64,000 bases of DNA from Anaerolineales bacterium HSG25. GTDB lineage: Bacteria > Chloroflexota > Anaerolineae > 4572-78 > J111. Of this stretch, positions 54,764 to 63,640 are shown piece by piece. How positions within the stretch are numbered: position 1 is the first letter of the stretch; every line of letters begins with the position of its first letter. Position numbers and translations under genes: made by a program. The notes below the pieces were generated by a model. That model was not told the origin of the DNA. It worked only from the letters and a program-made list of their open reading frames with translations, and did not search any database. The stretch lies in assembly GCA_030377865.1 (NCBI GenBank), contig JAUCGA010000001.1, positions 62,001-126,000 of the forward strand, in the 5' to 3' direction.

Positions 54764-54915
54764 CAAGAGTTTGTCGTTTCATTCATGACCTGATATTTTG
54801 ATGAAATCAAAAGCATTTTTTGACAGGATTAACAGGATTGACAGGATTTTTTTACTTGTAATCCTGTCAATCCTGTCAGATATTGTTTTAGTCATGTTGA
54901 AATGATAAACTTCTG
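54764..54915 (+). mobile_element. Family A MITE, AATGACC flanks
   Basis: 152 bp, standard ends. AATGACC is at 54757-54763 and 54916-54922 (6 bp plus one matching base). The left flank overlaps the end of the element D palindrome, so A inserted at the edge of D. Confidence 0.9.
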
Positions 54916-54944
54916 AATGACCATTTGCAGATTCGCCCATTCGG

Positions 54945-55718
54945 CTATTTAGCGCTCGTTACTGGCCGAATCCAGGTCCACCAGATTGCACCACCAATAA
55001 AAACTGTTGCCATGAAGGCCCATAATACCGCCCAAACGATGGCCGGAATATAGGTCAATTCGGCCATGGAGAGGGCATCGTTAGCCGGAACTTCGCCGCC
55101 TTGGGTCGTCAAGCCTATCAAGGCCCATATATCAGAAAAAGCGGTCAGCGCGGCTTGAATTGCCAAGAAGTGAATCCAGAAGATAATCCCACTTGGATTC
55201 GATTTAAGGGCAATGGCGATAAAAATCACTCCGAACAGCCAGCCGCTGATGGTGGCTAAAACCGCTCCACCAGCCTCTCCGGTAGCTAGACCGGCAAAGA
55301 TACCCGATAATCCATAAGTAAAACCGAACAGAAAAAACGCTCCACCAATCAGGCCGATGGCCCAGCGCGACCAACGATGGTTGCGCCCAAGCAGAATCAA
55401 TACTGCCCCAAATAAAGCGGCTCCCAAGTAACCAGCCGGAATTACGATGACGCGTAATCCGCCTGCGGTGTAGGCCAGCCCAGCTCCATTTGACTCAATA
55501 ATGAAACGAACAAACTCACCACCTGTTAAAATGGCGGCCAAGCCATGACTCAACTCGTGTACCATCGTCAACAACAACCGAAATGGGTAGTTGAACCAAT
55601 TTAGCACCGGAACCGCCATCATCAACATAGTGGCTAATCCGGCTAAACCGATGAGGGTCAGAGTTTGTTGAGTAGATAAGTTACTGTTTTTTGGGGTTAG
55701 TAATGGATTTTTACTCAT
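54945..55718 (-). CDS. M50B-like membrane metalloprotease
   Basis: A 257-residue protein with six to seven membrane helices. The zinc motif HELSHG is at residues 54-59 inside a helix, followed by LTGGEFVRFIIESNGAGLAY and VIPAGYLGAALFGAVLILLG, the pattern of the M50B group (DUF/peptidase M50B-like). Members may cleave membrane-bound regulators, but many are uncharacterised. AGGAG lies 6 bases before the ATG at 55718, and a TATAAT box is 28 bases upstream at 55746-55751. Confidence 0.85.
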   Translation of the reverse strand: MSKNPLLTPKNSNLSTQQTLTLIGLAGLATMLMMAVPVLNWFNYPFRLLLTMVHELSHGLAAILTGGEFVRFIIESNGAGLAYTAGGLRVIVIPAGYLGAALFGAVLILLGRNHRWSRWAIGLIGGAFFLFGFTYGLSGIFAGLATGEAGGAVLATISGWLFGVIFIAIALKSNPSGIIFWIHFLAIQAALTAFSDIWALIGLTTQGGEVPANDALSMAELTYIPAIVWAVLWAFMATVFIGGAIWWTWIRPVTSAK

Positions 55719-55745
55719 AAATGCTCCTAATGTTTGTCTAGGCTA

Positions 55746-55751
55746 ATTATA
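55746..55751 (-). promoter_or_regulatory. -10 box of the M50 gene
   Basis: TATAAT on the minus strand, in the shared segment also found before mazG, here uninterrupted. A possible -35 box TTGTTA lies 19 bases upstream. Confidence 0.55.
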
Positions 55752-55782
55752 GAATAATATCTGACAAAATTAACAAGATTTA

Positions 55783-55958
55783 AAAAAGCTGTTCGGCAAT
55801 AAAGGAGTGCAAAAGCTTCTTGCTTTTGCCGGAGACAAACATGCAAAAGCTTCTTGCTTTTGCCGGAGACAAACATGCAAAAGCAAGAAGCTTTTGCACT
55901 CCGCAGACTTCGAATTTGAGTTTTTATGCGATAATAAGTTATTGCCGAACAGGTCTAA
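55783..55958. mobile_element. Family C copy with internal duplication
   Basis: The ends are CTGTTCGGCAATAAAGGAGT (left outermost bases worn) and CCGAACAGGTCTA. A 34-bp block containing AAAGCTTCTTGCTTTTGCC and GGAGACAAACATGC is present twice in tandem (55811-55878), which makes the copy longer than others. Confidence 0.82.
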
Positions 55959-55972
55959 TCAAGATGTCGGGT

Positions 55973-56047
55973 ATGTCACCTTCCCGCAAGTTTTGAACTT
56001 GCGGGAAGGTTGGTCTTGAATTGAAAATCATTATCTGAAAGACTGTG
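55973..56047 (-). repeat. Element D copy (long form, inverted)
   Basis: It carries GTCACCTTCCCGCAAGTTTT and its palindromic partner, followed by TTGGTCTTGAATTGAAAATC and GATAATG-like sequence, matching 4572-4669 in reverse. Confidence 0.65.
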
Positions 56048-56215
56048 AGTAGTTAAATAGAAATAGCGCATAGAATTTTACAGTGAACAGCTCCATTTAA
56101 AGATTGGCTCACTATAAAACACTATACGCCATTTTTTGTTAGAGGTCGCAAATTAATAACTGGAATTAATTGCAAAGATGTAATCTTAATATTGTTTGAG
56201 TTGTCTAAATTTAGA

Positions 56216-56590
56216 TTAGTCGTGACCGACTAGTTTTTTCAGATTTGCGTCAAGTTTGTCAAAATCGACAGGTTTGGCAAAATAGGCGGTTGCTCCGGCA
56301 GAGAGGGCTTCCTCCTCGGCAATACCGGCTAAATCTGCCGAGAGCATTATAATTGGCACATCAGCCAGATTCGGATTGCATTTACAAGCTTCAATGAATT
56401 CAGAACCGGTCATGTTTGGCAGACGACGGTCGGTAATGATCACATCAGTCGTCCAATCTGACGCTCTGGTAATCTCTAGGGCACTTTGTCCATCCTTAAC
56501 CCAATTGACTTCATGACCACCCATCATCTCCAACATTCGTTTGAGTATGCTTCCTTGCGTTTCATTATCTTCAATGTATAAAATTTTCAC
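56216..56590 (-). CDS. Single-domain response regulator
   Basis: A 124-residue CheY-like receiver. ILYIEDNETQ gives the acidic pair Glu7/Asp8, VIITDRRLPNMTG has the phospho-acceptor Asp near residue 52, MLSAD the switch residue, and FAKPVDFDKL the conserved lysine. There is no output domain, so it probably acts by phosphotransfer or protein binding. The start is a GTG with AGGGGA upstream. The partner kinase is unknown; two histidine kinases are in the window. Confidence 0.92.
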   Translation of the reverse strand: MKILYIEDNETQGSILKRMLEMMGGHEVNWVKDGQSALEITRASDWTTDVIITDRRLPNMTGSEFIEACKCNPNLADVPIIMLSADLAGIAEEEALSAGATAYFAKPVDFDKLDANLKKLVGHD

Positions 56591-56616
56591 TCAAATCCCC
56601 TAAAATAGATTATTAC

Positions 56617-56765
56617 AAAGTTTGTCGTTTCATTCACGATCTGACATACTGATGAAATTAAAAGCATTTTTCGACAGGATTAACAAGATTTTTTGCTTGT
56701 AATCCTGCCAAATCCTGTCAGATATTGTTTTAGCCATGTTGAAATGATAAAATGATAAACCTCAG
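56617..56765 (+). mobile_element. Family A copy, worn ends
   Basis: It starts CAAAGTTTGTCGTTTCATTC and ends GATAAACCTCAG; a small ATGATAAA duplication is near the end. Only ATTA matches across the junctions, so it is older or altered. Confidence 0.8.
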
Positions 56766-56773
56766 ATTACCAT

Positions 56774-56934
56774 CAAGAGTTTGTCGTTTCATTCATGACC
56801 TGATATATTGATAAAATCAAAAGCATTTTTTGACAGAATTAACAAGATTAACAGGATTTTTTTACTTGCAATCCTGTCAATTCTGTTAATCCTGTCAGAT
56901 ATTGTTTTAGTCATGTTGAAATGATAAACTTCTG
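56774..56934 (+). mobile_element. Family A MITE, TACCAT target duplication
   Basis: 161 bp, standard ends. TACCAT lies at 56768-56773 and 56935-56940. It landed within 8 bases of the preceding A copy. Confidence 0.93.
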
Positions 56935-57050
56935 TACCATGATAGACGAAAGCACGTTTCTACGCAACCTCTTAAGACCAAATTTCAAGCTATGTTAAAT
57001 TGTTAAATTGAGGGTATGTAGGGTCGGGGGATACTTCGGCTTCACCTCAG

Positions 57051-57190
57051 TAGATCTGTTCGGCAATAACTTATCATCGCATAAAAACTCAAATTCTGGG
57101 TCTGCGGAGTGCAAAAGCTTCTTGCTTTTGCTAGAGACAAACATGCAAAAGCAAGAAGCTTTTGCACTCCTTTATTCCCGAACAACTCTA
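57051..57190. mobile_element. Family C MITE
   Basis: 140 bp from TAGATCTGTTCGGCAATAAC to CCGAACAACTCTA, with the AAAGCTTCTTGCTTTTGC core. TA is at each junction. It lies after the antiporter stop. Confidence 0.86.
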
Positions 57191-57247
57191 GTATGACATC
57201 GAACAGGCTATCAGTCAGCAGGTCAGCACTACCAAATTGAGCAAGCG

Positions 57248-59173
57248 TCAGGCTCCCAACCTAACCTCTACTTCGGTCAAACTGTCAGGTGAACCAACCA
57301 CCATGATGTGATCCCCCCATTCAAGGCGAGTATATCCATGCGAGACGAGGCGGCTCCCTTTCCGAGAGATAGAGAGAATTAGTATATCGTGAGGAAAGTG
57401 AATGTCACGAATCGCAACCCCATGCATGTCTCGGTTACACATCTCGATTTCCATAAACCGTTCATCGGGATCCATGCCCAAAAGCAGAGATGCAGCGAAG
57501 GGGGAACGGACAAACTGGTCGAGCAAACTGACCATAGCAGTTCCCGGTTCGACCACAATCGCGCCTAGTTCGTGGAACTTTTCAAAATTGATGCGACTCT
57601 CCAAGAGAACGATTACATTTTTCACCCCAAAATGTTCATAAACAAGTTCGCAAATTGCATAATTTTCTTCATCGGAAAACAAAAGAACCACACATTCTAT
57701 TTGGGTCATGTTTAGACGACGAAGTGAATCAATGGTGATTTCTGAGAGTAGCTCAATCTGGGGCGATTCTTCGGTTATGTTCTGCTTGGTTTCGGGATTA
57801 CAAGTGACCAGCGTGACATTCCATTGATGGCTTTCGAGTTGTCGGGCCAACGCGAGCGACTGCCCTTCTATCCCAAAAATAATGGCATCCTGAACACCAT
57901 CAAATTCATGCCCTTCGGCACGAGTGTGAGCTTCACCAACTCGATTGATGGTCCACTTAAGAATGGGTGGGCCGACAATCTGGCTGAGGACAATAACCCC
58001 GATGGAAAGGGTCGCCAGTTCTGGCCCCCAACTGCTGAACTCGACCCCAATCTCCTTGGCCAACCCAATACTGACCCCTGCCTGAGTGATAAAACCGAAG
58101 CCGAGCAAAACATTTCTGGAACCGTAATCTCGGGCGATTATAATCCCCGCAAAGCTTCCAATTAATATGCCAACCAGTCGTACCACAAATAGGAACAGGA
58201 TGATTCCCCAACCCTGTTGGATGACATCGAGTTCGAGTTCGATGCCAACGAGGGTGAAGAATAACAGGAATATCGCGGGCGACATCTCTTCAAGGGTGTG
58301 ATGAAAATCGGAAGCGAAAGTGGTGAAATTGGTTACATAAAAACCAGCGATCATACAAATCAAGAGCGGTTCGGAAAAAAGCCCAACGGGGAGTGAGAAC
58401 AGATAAAACTCGTGGAGTATGGTCGAGAGCAAAAAAACACTCAAACCCATCAGTAAAATCAGACCTTTTTTAAGATAATCATAAGGCAAAATCATAATTA
58501 CCCGAAGCAAAAACCCAATGAGAACACCCAACCCAATATCAAGTAAAATTTCAAACAGTACGAAAATGAGTAAGGTGATATCAAACTCTGCACCCTCGAC
58601 CAGAACTGCGGCCACCGAAACCGAAGCGGCGAATATTATGATAACTACGGCATCCATTAATACAGTGGCTCCGAGCATTTTGTGGGTAAATGGGCCGCGA
58701 GCACGCAGTTCCTTTATAATCGCCAACGCAGAGGAGGGTGAGCGGGCAATCATAATCGTGGCTCCAAGTAAGGCAATAGCTAAAACCTCATGTTGAGGAA
58801 GTTCTGCCATAAAAGAAACCCTGTCCTTAATCAAAAAAAAGGCCGCAATCCCAAAGGTAAGTACGGCTACGACTTGCCCGCCGATAAGAGAGATAATACT
58901 CCGAAAGTAGCCCCGAATGACATGCAGTTCTAGTTCAGCTCCGGCGGCAAAAGCGATGAAGGCCAGAGCCAATTCATCAAGGATTAAAAACTGGGGAATA
59001 TTTTCGGCATGAACAAAATCGAGCAGGAACGGGCCGACAAGAATCCCGGCGAATAAAAATCCGCTGATTAAGGGCAATTTGAACCGAGAAAAAATATCTC
59101 CCAATTGCCGAGCGGCAAGAACGACAATAAATAAGGTGGTGGACAAAATAATAAATGGTCTCAAAAACTCCAT
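57248..59173 (-). CDS. CPA2-family cation:proton antiporter with TrkA domains
   Basis: A 641-residue protein. Residues 1-390 hold about 12 membrane helices with the Na+/H+ exchanger fold (LIALAFIAFAAGAELELHVI, AIALLGATIMIARSPSSALA). Residues about 410-520 form a TrkA-N nucleotide-binding domain (DAIIFGIEGQSLALARQLES), and 545-641 a TrkA-C-like domain (LEWGDHIMVVGSPDSLTEVE). It probably exchanges K+ or Na+ for protons under nucleotide control. The ATG at 59173 has GGAG 11 bases upstream, which is part of the 8-bp duplication of a family B insertion at 59189. Confidence 0.9.
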   Translation of the reverse strand: MEFLRPFIILSTTLFIVVLAARQLGDIFSRFKLPLISGFLFAGILVGPFLLDFVHAENIPQFLILDELALAFIAFAAGAELELHVIRGYFRSIISLIGGQVVAVLTFGIAAFFLIKDRVSFMAELPQHEVLAIALLGATIMIARSPSSALAIIKELRARGPFTHKMLGATVLMDAVVIIIFAASVSVAAVLVEGAEFDITLLIFVLFEILLDIGLGVLIGFLLRVIMILPYDYLKKGLILLMGLSVFLLSTILHEFYLFSLPVGLFSEPLLICMIAGFYVTNFTTFASDFHHTLEEMSPAIFLLFFTLVGIELELDVIQQGWGIILFLFVVRLVGILIGSFAGIIIARDYGSRNVLLGFGFITQAGVSIGLAKEIGVEFSSWGPELATLSIGVIVLSQIVGPPILKWTINRVGEAHTRAEGHEFDGVQDAIIFGIEGQSLALARQLESHQWNVTLVTCNPETKQNITEESPQIELLSEITIDSLRRLNMTQIECVVLLFSDEENYAICELVYEHFGVKNVIVLLESRINFEKFHELGAIVVEPGTAMVSLLDQFVRSPFAASLLLGMDPDERFMEIEMCNRDMHGVAIRDIHFPHDILILSISRKGSRLVSHGYTRLEWGDHIMVVGSPDSLTEVEVRLGA

Positions 59174-59188
59174 AGTTGTAATAACTCC

Positions 59189-59278
59189 GTAAAAGTTCAG
59201 TAAAGTAGCCTAGAAACCCGATTTCTTTGAGAAATCGGGTTTCTGATACTCTTTCTGGCGAGTTCACTGAATATTTAC
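59189..59278 (+). mobile_element. Family B MITE just upstream of the antiporter gene, ATAACTCC duplication
   Basis: 90 bp, standard ends. ATAACTCC lies at 59181-59188 and 59279-59286. On the gene strand this duplication reads GGAGTTAT and contains the ribosome binding site, so one copy remains in place while the original promoter is now 98 bases further away. Confidence 0.94.
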
Positions 59279-59564
59279 ATAACTCCTTGGTTAAAGTATC
59301 AGGACAAACCAATGATTATACTATCTTTTTCTCTAGCTGATAAATCTCATCCTACAATGAGGTCGGCTAACCGTGATGATTTATCACTTGCACAATCCAC
59401 ACCTTTTTGTTAATATCCACACATTGTAATTGGCATCTGCCCTCTTAAAGCAGTTCCAAGAAAATAAATCTCCCAAATTGAGCAGAGTTTCTACCTCCCT
59501 CAGTCCCCCCTGCTAGGGGGGAAGCGGCTCCTCCCCCTAGCAGGGAGAGGCTGGGAGGGGGTAG

Positions 59565-59654
59565 GTAAAAGTTCAGTAAAGTAGCCTAGAAACCCGATTT
59601 CTTTGAGAAATCGGGTTTCTGATACTCTTTCTGGCGAGTTCACTGAATATTTAC
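59565..59654 (+). mobile_element. Family B MITE, GGGGGTAG target duplication
   Basis: 90 bp, standard ends. GGGGGTAG lies at 59557-59564 and 59655-59662. It inserted at the end of a GC-rich palindromic repeat (CCCCCTAGCAGGG-type, 59500-59564). Confidence 0.94.
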
Positions 59655-59750
59655 GGGGGTAGAGTGTCACAATGATTTTGGGGGTTTTAAATTCTGGAAC
59701 TTCCTTAAGGCAGTTCCAGAAAAACAAAGTGGTTTAGGGAAGACAAAAAC

Positions 59751-59831
59751 AGGAACACAGAGATTCACGGAGACCCACAGAGGAAAAATTTGTTCACTTT
59801 TCCTCTGTGAATCTCCGTGTTCCTCTGTGTT
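59751..59831. repeat. Long imperfect palindrome
   Basis: AACACAGAGATTCACGGAGA on the left pairs with its complement AATCTCCGTGTTCCTCTGTG on the right, around an AATTTGTTCAC loop. It lies 95 bases before the large hypothetical gene. No T tract follows. Confidence 0.65.
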
Positions 59832-59926
59832 AATTAGTTCAGGCTAAATTTTCTGTCGGGTACTAAGTGGGACAATTTAATTCTTCCACATGCCTTAAAG
59901 TAAAATTAAAAAGGAGATCGTTCTTT

Positions 59927-62900
59927 ATGACAATCCAAGGTAAAGAGATTTACGTTGGTAACAGTAACTATCAACACGTTGAAACAATCGTTTCAGGAAA
60001 TTATGTCACCATGTTAGGTGAAGACTATTATTGCATTGGTAACTATGACCGTATGCCCCCATTTTTTATGAGTATTATCAGTAGTTCTAATCATTGGTTG
60101 TTTATTTCTAGCACCGGCGGGTTGTCGGCTGGGCGATCTAATGCTGAATCGGCGCTGTTCCCTTATTATACGGTTGATAAAGTGACCGAGAACCATGATC
60201 AAACTGGGCCTAAAACGATTTTACGGGTAAATCGGGGCGAACGTATCTTTCTGTGGGAACCATTTTCTGACCGATACACCGGCCTGTATCGCCTGACCCG
60301 CAACCTATATAAAAATATTTATGGCGATAAGTTGATATTTGAGGAGATTAACCATGATCTCCAACTGACCTATCGTTATGCGTGGCGTACCAGTGACCGA
60401 TTCGGGTTTGTCAAAACCAGTTGGCTGACCAACCAAGGCGAGGCGAGCGAGATTAGTCTGCTTGACGGCCTGCAAAATCTGTTGCCCTACGGAGCCAGCA
60501 CCCACCTGCAACGCACCTATAGCAATCTGCTCAACGGTTACAAACGGAGCGAACTAGAATCGGAAACGGGACTCGGTATTTTTGCCCTGAGTTCGACCCT
60601 GACCGACTTAGCCGAGCCGAGCGAATCGCTCAAAGCGACAACTGTGTGGCAGGTCGGTTTTGAAGCGCCTAACTACCTGCTCTCCGCCAATCAGCTTGAC
60701 CATTTCCGGCGCGGCAGTGATATTATACCCGAACAGGACGTGCGAGGTCGACGCGGGGCATATCTGATTAACGCCAACATCAGCCTACCCGCCGAGGGTG
60801 AAAAAGTGTGGAACATTGTGGGCGAGGTGGATCAGGACAGTAACAACATTGCCAGTCTGCTCAACCTTTTGCGGAGCGACAAGGATACACTCATGTCGAT
60901 GGTCGGGCAAGATATCGAACAGGCCGGGCTAGATTTGGTCAAAATCGTGGGGCGAGTGGACGGTTTACAAAGCTCTGCTGACCAGTTGACCACGGCCCAT
61001 CATGTCGCCAACACCCTGTTCAACACTATGCGCGGCGGCATCTTTGCCAACCATTATCAAATCAGCAAGGCCGATTTTAGAACCTTTGTCGAGATTAGGA
61101 ACTCGGCAGTGTTAAATGGGCATGATGATTTTTGGGCCAGTTTACCCGATAGCGTCGGGGTAGGCGAATTGTTAGAACGCGTCACCCAACAGAACTCTAC
61201 CGATTTAGAGCGGCTTGGTTATGAATATCTGCCGTTGACCTTTAGTCGGCGACATGGTGACCCCAGCCGCCCGTGGAACCGATTCTCTATCAATGTGAAA
61301 AAACCGGATGGGACGCAACGGCTCGATTATCAAGGCAATTGGCGAGATATTTTCCAAAATTGGGAGCCGCTGTTGTACGCCTACCCCACCTTTACCGAGA
61401 GCGTTATCTGCAAGTTTCTCAACGCCACCACTGCCGATGGGTATAACCCCTATCGGATTACCCGCGAGGGCATTGAGTGGGAAACACCCGACCCTGACGA
61501 TCCGTGGGCCAATATCGGCTACTGGAGCGACCATCAAATTATCTATCTCGCCAAACTGTTAGAGGTATCGGCCAACTTTCATCCGGGGCAGTTAGAGACC
61601 ATGCTCAATAAGCCGATTTTCTGCCATGCCAACGTCCCCTATCGCATCAAAACCTATCAGGAAATCTTGGCTGACTCGTATAACACCATCGACTTTGAGG
61701 AGGAAAAAGATGCCCAAATTAACGAACTGGTCGAAAAAATGGGCACTGATGGCAAACTGGTTCTGGACGATAAGGGGCAGGTTTTCCATGTGACGATGAC
61801 CGAAAAACTGTTGATTTTGCTCTTGGCAAAGCTGGTCAATCTGGTGCCAGAGGGCGGTATATGGATGAACACCCAACGCCCCGAATGGAACGATGCCAAC
61901 AACGCCTTGGTCGGCAAAGGGCTGTCGGTGGTGACGGTCGGGTATCTGCGCCGCTTTATCGCTTTTTGTCAGACTCTATATGGCAGTTATGAGACCAATC
62001 AGGTGACAGTAACCGTAGAGTTAAATGACCTTTTTGGTAAAATTGCCGCTATTTTTGCCGATTACCAGCCACAGTTACAGGGTTCGTTTGATGACCAGCA
62101 ACGCCGCGCCATCATGACTGCCTTGGGACAAGCCGGAACCGACTACCGTGAGAACTACTATCAGCATGGATTTTCGGGTGAAACGACTAGTTTGGACAAG
62201 ACCGATTTACTGGGCTTTTTTGATGTGGCTCAACAGTATATTGAGCATACCCTGCGCGCCAACAAACGCTCCGACAACATGTATCATGCCTATAATCTGT
62301 TACAGTTGGGCGATGATACCGCCTCGGTCGGTTACTTATACGAAATGTTAGAGGGGCAGGTGGCCGTGCTGTCGGCGGGGCTATTATCGGGCGAGGAAAC
62401 CTTGGCCTTGTTACACAGTTTGCGCCACAGCAAACTCTATCGCACCGACCAACACAGTTACATCCTTTATCCTGACCGTGATTTGGCCGGTTTCCTACAT
62501 AAAAATCAGATTACAGCCGCACAAGTTGGTGATTCAGCCTTGGTTTCGGCCTTAGTCACGGCGAACGATACGAGTTTAATCAGCCGCGACGAGAATGGAG
62601 TGTATCATTTTAATGGCACTTTCCGTAATGCTGACGATGTGACGCGGGTATTGGCCGATTTGCAACAACAGGCAGATTATGCCCCGCTAATCGAGGCCGA
62701 GCGAGATGTTATGTTGGCGCTATTTGAAACGACCTTTGAGCATGACCAGTTTACCGGACGTTCGGGTACATTTTTTGCCTTCGAGGGGCTAGGCAGTATC
62801 TACTGGCACATGGTCTCTAAGCTACTGCTGGCCGTGCAAGAGAACTATCTGTGGGCCAAGGAACGGGGCGAGTCTGACGAAGTTTTGAGCCAACTATGGG

Positions 62901-63391
62901 AAGCCTATTACGACGTGCGCGCCGGAATCGGCTTCAACAAAACGCCAGAAGTTTATGGCGCATTTCCAACCGACCCCTACTCCCACTCGCCTGCCGAGCA
63001 GGGAGCCAAACAGCCCGGCATGACCGGACAGGTAAAAGAGGAACTGCTGACTCGCTTGGCCGAGTTAGGTCTGTTTGTGACTCAGGGTCAACTCAGTTTT
63101 AACCCGACTCTACTTCGACAAAGCGAGTTTATCGAGCAGGCAACCGAGTTTAGCTATGTTGACCTAAATGATGAAACCCAAACTATCTCGCTACCGACCA
63201 ACTCGCTGGCTTTCACCTTTTGTCAAGTGCCATTCGTTTACCAGAACGGGGCGGAGCGGGGCATGATTCTGGTCGAATATACCAATGGCGAATCAACCGA
63301 GATTAACGGACAAATCCTATCGGCAGATGTGTGTCAGCATCTTTTTGCCCGTGATGGACAGGTTCGACAGGTGACGGTTCATTTAGGATAA
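59927..63391 (+). CDS. Very large cytoplasmic protein of unknown function
   Basis: From the ATG at 59927 (GGAG 9 bases upstream; upstream in-frame codons are not needed) the protein has 1154 residues, without signal peptide or membrane helices. Early motifs are MPPFFMSIISSSNHWLFISS, TGGLSAGRSNAESALFPYYT and FLWEPFSDRYTGLYRLTRNL. A central stretch is IRNSAVLNGHDDF, then WETPDPDDPWANIGYWSDHQ and ERGMILVEY at the end. The many aromatic-acidic motifs and WSDHQIIYLAKLLE recall alpha-helical barrel carbohydrate enzymes such as the cellobiose-phosphorylase group, but I cannot confirm this. It is monocistronic and followed by a terminator. Confidence 0.8.
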   Translation: MTIQGKEIYVGNSNYQHVETIVSGNYVTMLGEDYYCIGNYDRMPPFFMSIISSSNHWLFISSTGGLSAGRSNAESALFPYYTVDKVTENHDQTGPKTILRVNRGERIFLWEPFSDRYTGLYRLTRNLYKNIYGDKLIFEEINHDLQLTYRYAWRTSDRFGFVKTSWLTNQGEASEISLLDGLQNLLPYGASTHLQRTYSNLLNGYKRSELESETGLGIFALSSTLTDLAEPSESLKATTVWQVGFEAPNYLLSANQLDHFRRGSDIIPEQDVRGRRGAYLINANISLPAEGEKVWNIVGEVDQDSNNIASLLNLLRSDKDTLMSMVGQDIEQAGLDLVKIVGRVDGLQSSADQLTTAHHVANTLFNTMRGGIFANHYQISKADFRTFVEIRNSAVLNGHDDFWASLPDSVGVGELLERVTQQNSTDLERLGYEYLPLTFSRRHGDPSRPWNRFSINVKKPDGTQRLDYQGNWRDIFQNWEPLLYAYPTFTESVICKFLNATTADGYNPYRITREGIEWETPDPDDPWANIGYWSDHQIIYLAKLLEVSANFHPGQLETMLNKPIFCHANVPYRIKTYQEILADSYNTIDFEEEKDAQINELVEKMGTDGKLVLDDKGQVFHVTMTEKLLILLLAKLVNLVPEGGIWMNTQRPEWNDANNALVGKGLSVVTVGYLRRFIAFCQTLYGSYETNQVTVTVELNDLFGKIAAIFADYQPQLQGSFDDQQRRAIMTALGQAGTDYRENYYQHGFSGETTSLDKTDLLGFFDVAQQYIEHTLRANKRSDNMYHAYNLLQLGDDTASVGYLYEMLEGQVAVLSAGLLSGEETLALLHSLRHSKLYRTDQHSYILYPDRDLAGFLHKNQITAAQVGDSALVSALVTANDTSLISRDENGVYHFNGTFRNADDVTRVLADLQQQADYAPLIEAERDVMLALFETTFEHDQFTGRSGTFFAFEGLGSIYWHMVSKLLLAVQENYLWAKERGESDEVLSQLWEAYYDVRAGIGFNKTPEVYGAFPTDPYSHSPAEQGAKQPGMTGQVKEELLTRLAELGLFVTQGQLSFNPTLLRQSEFIEQATEFSYVDLNDETQTISLPTNSLAFTFCQVPFVYQNGAERGMILVEYTNGESTEINGQILSADVCQHLFARDGQVRQVTVHLG

Positions 63392-63413
63392 ATAGTGACT
63401 TTCTAATGAAAAT

Positions 63414-63448
63414 AAAAAGAGGCCGACCAGCATGGTCAGCCTCTTTTT
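63414..63448. terminator. Bidirectional intrinsic terminator
   Basis: AAAAAGAGGCCGACCA pairs with TGGTCAGCCTCTTTTT around a short loop, 23 bases after the large gene's stop codon. Confidence 0.9.
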
Positions 63449-63640
63449 GATTCTGTGTTTAGACGAAAAGATTCAGAAGTTTATCGTTTCTCAGCTACCA
63501 TGAAGAGCATAAGGGATATGAAGAAAAGCTAAAAATCGCCTTATAAACGAGTTTTTGTAGTGGTCAGCTTGATGTTGAAAAAGTTCATGTCACCCTGAGC
63601 GTCGACGCGTAGGAATGAGATTTTTTTAACTTGTGCATTT

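Larger units (their letters stand above)
56591..57247. other. Gap of stacked mobile elements
   Basis: About 655 bases before the antiporter end: two family A copies in a row (56617-56765 and 56774-56934) and a family C copy (57051-57190). A short AT-rich stretch with TACTTCGGCTTCACCTCAG lies between. No gene. Confidence 0.65.

Noticed and set aside
26202-56934. Repeated CAGGATTAACAGGATT units as a CRISPR array
   Set aside because: The units are short direct and inverted repeats inside a hairpin with no spacers; they belong to family A MITEs.
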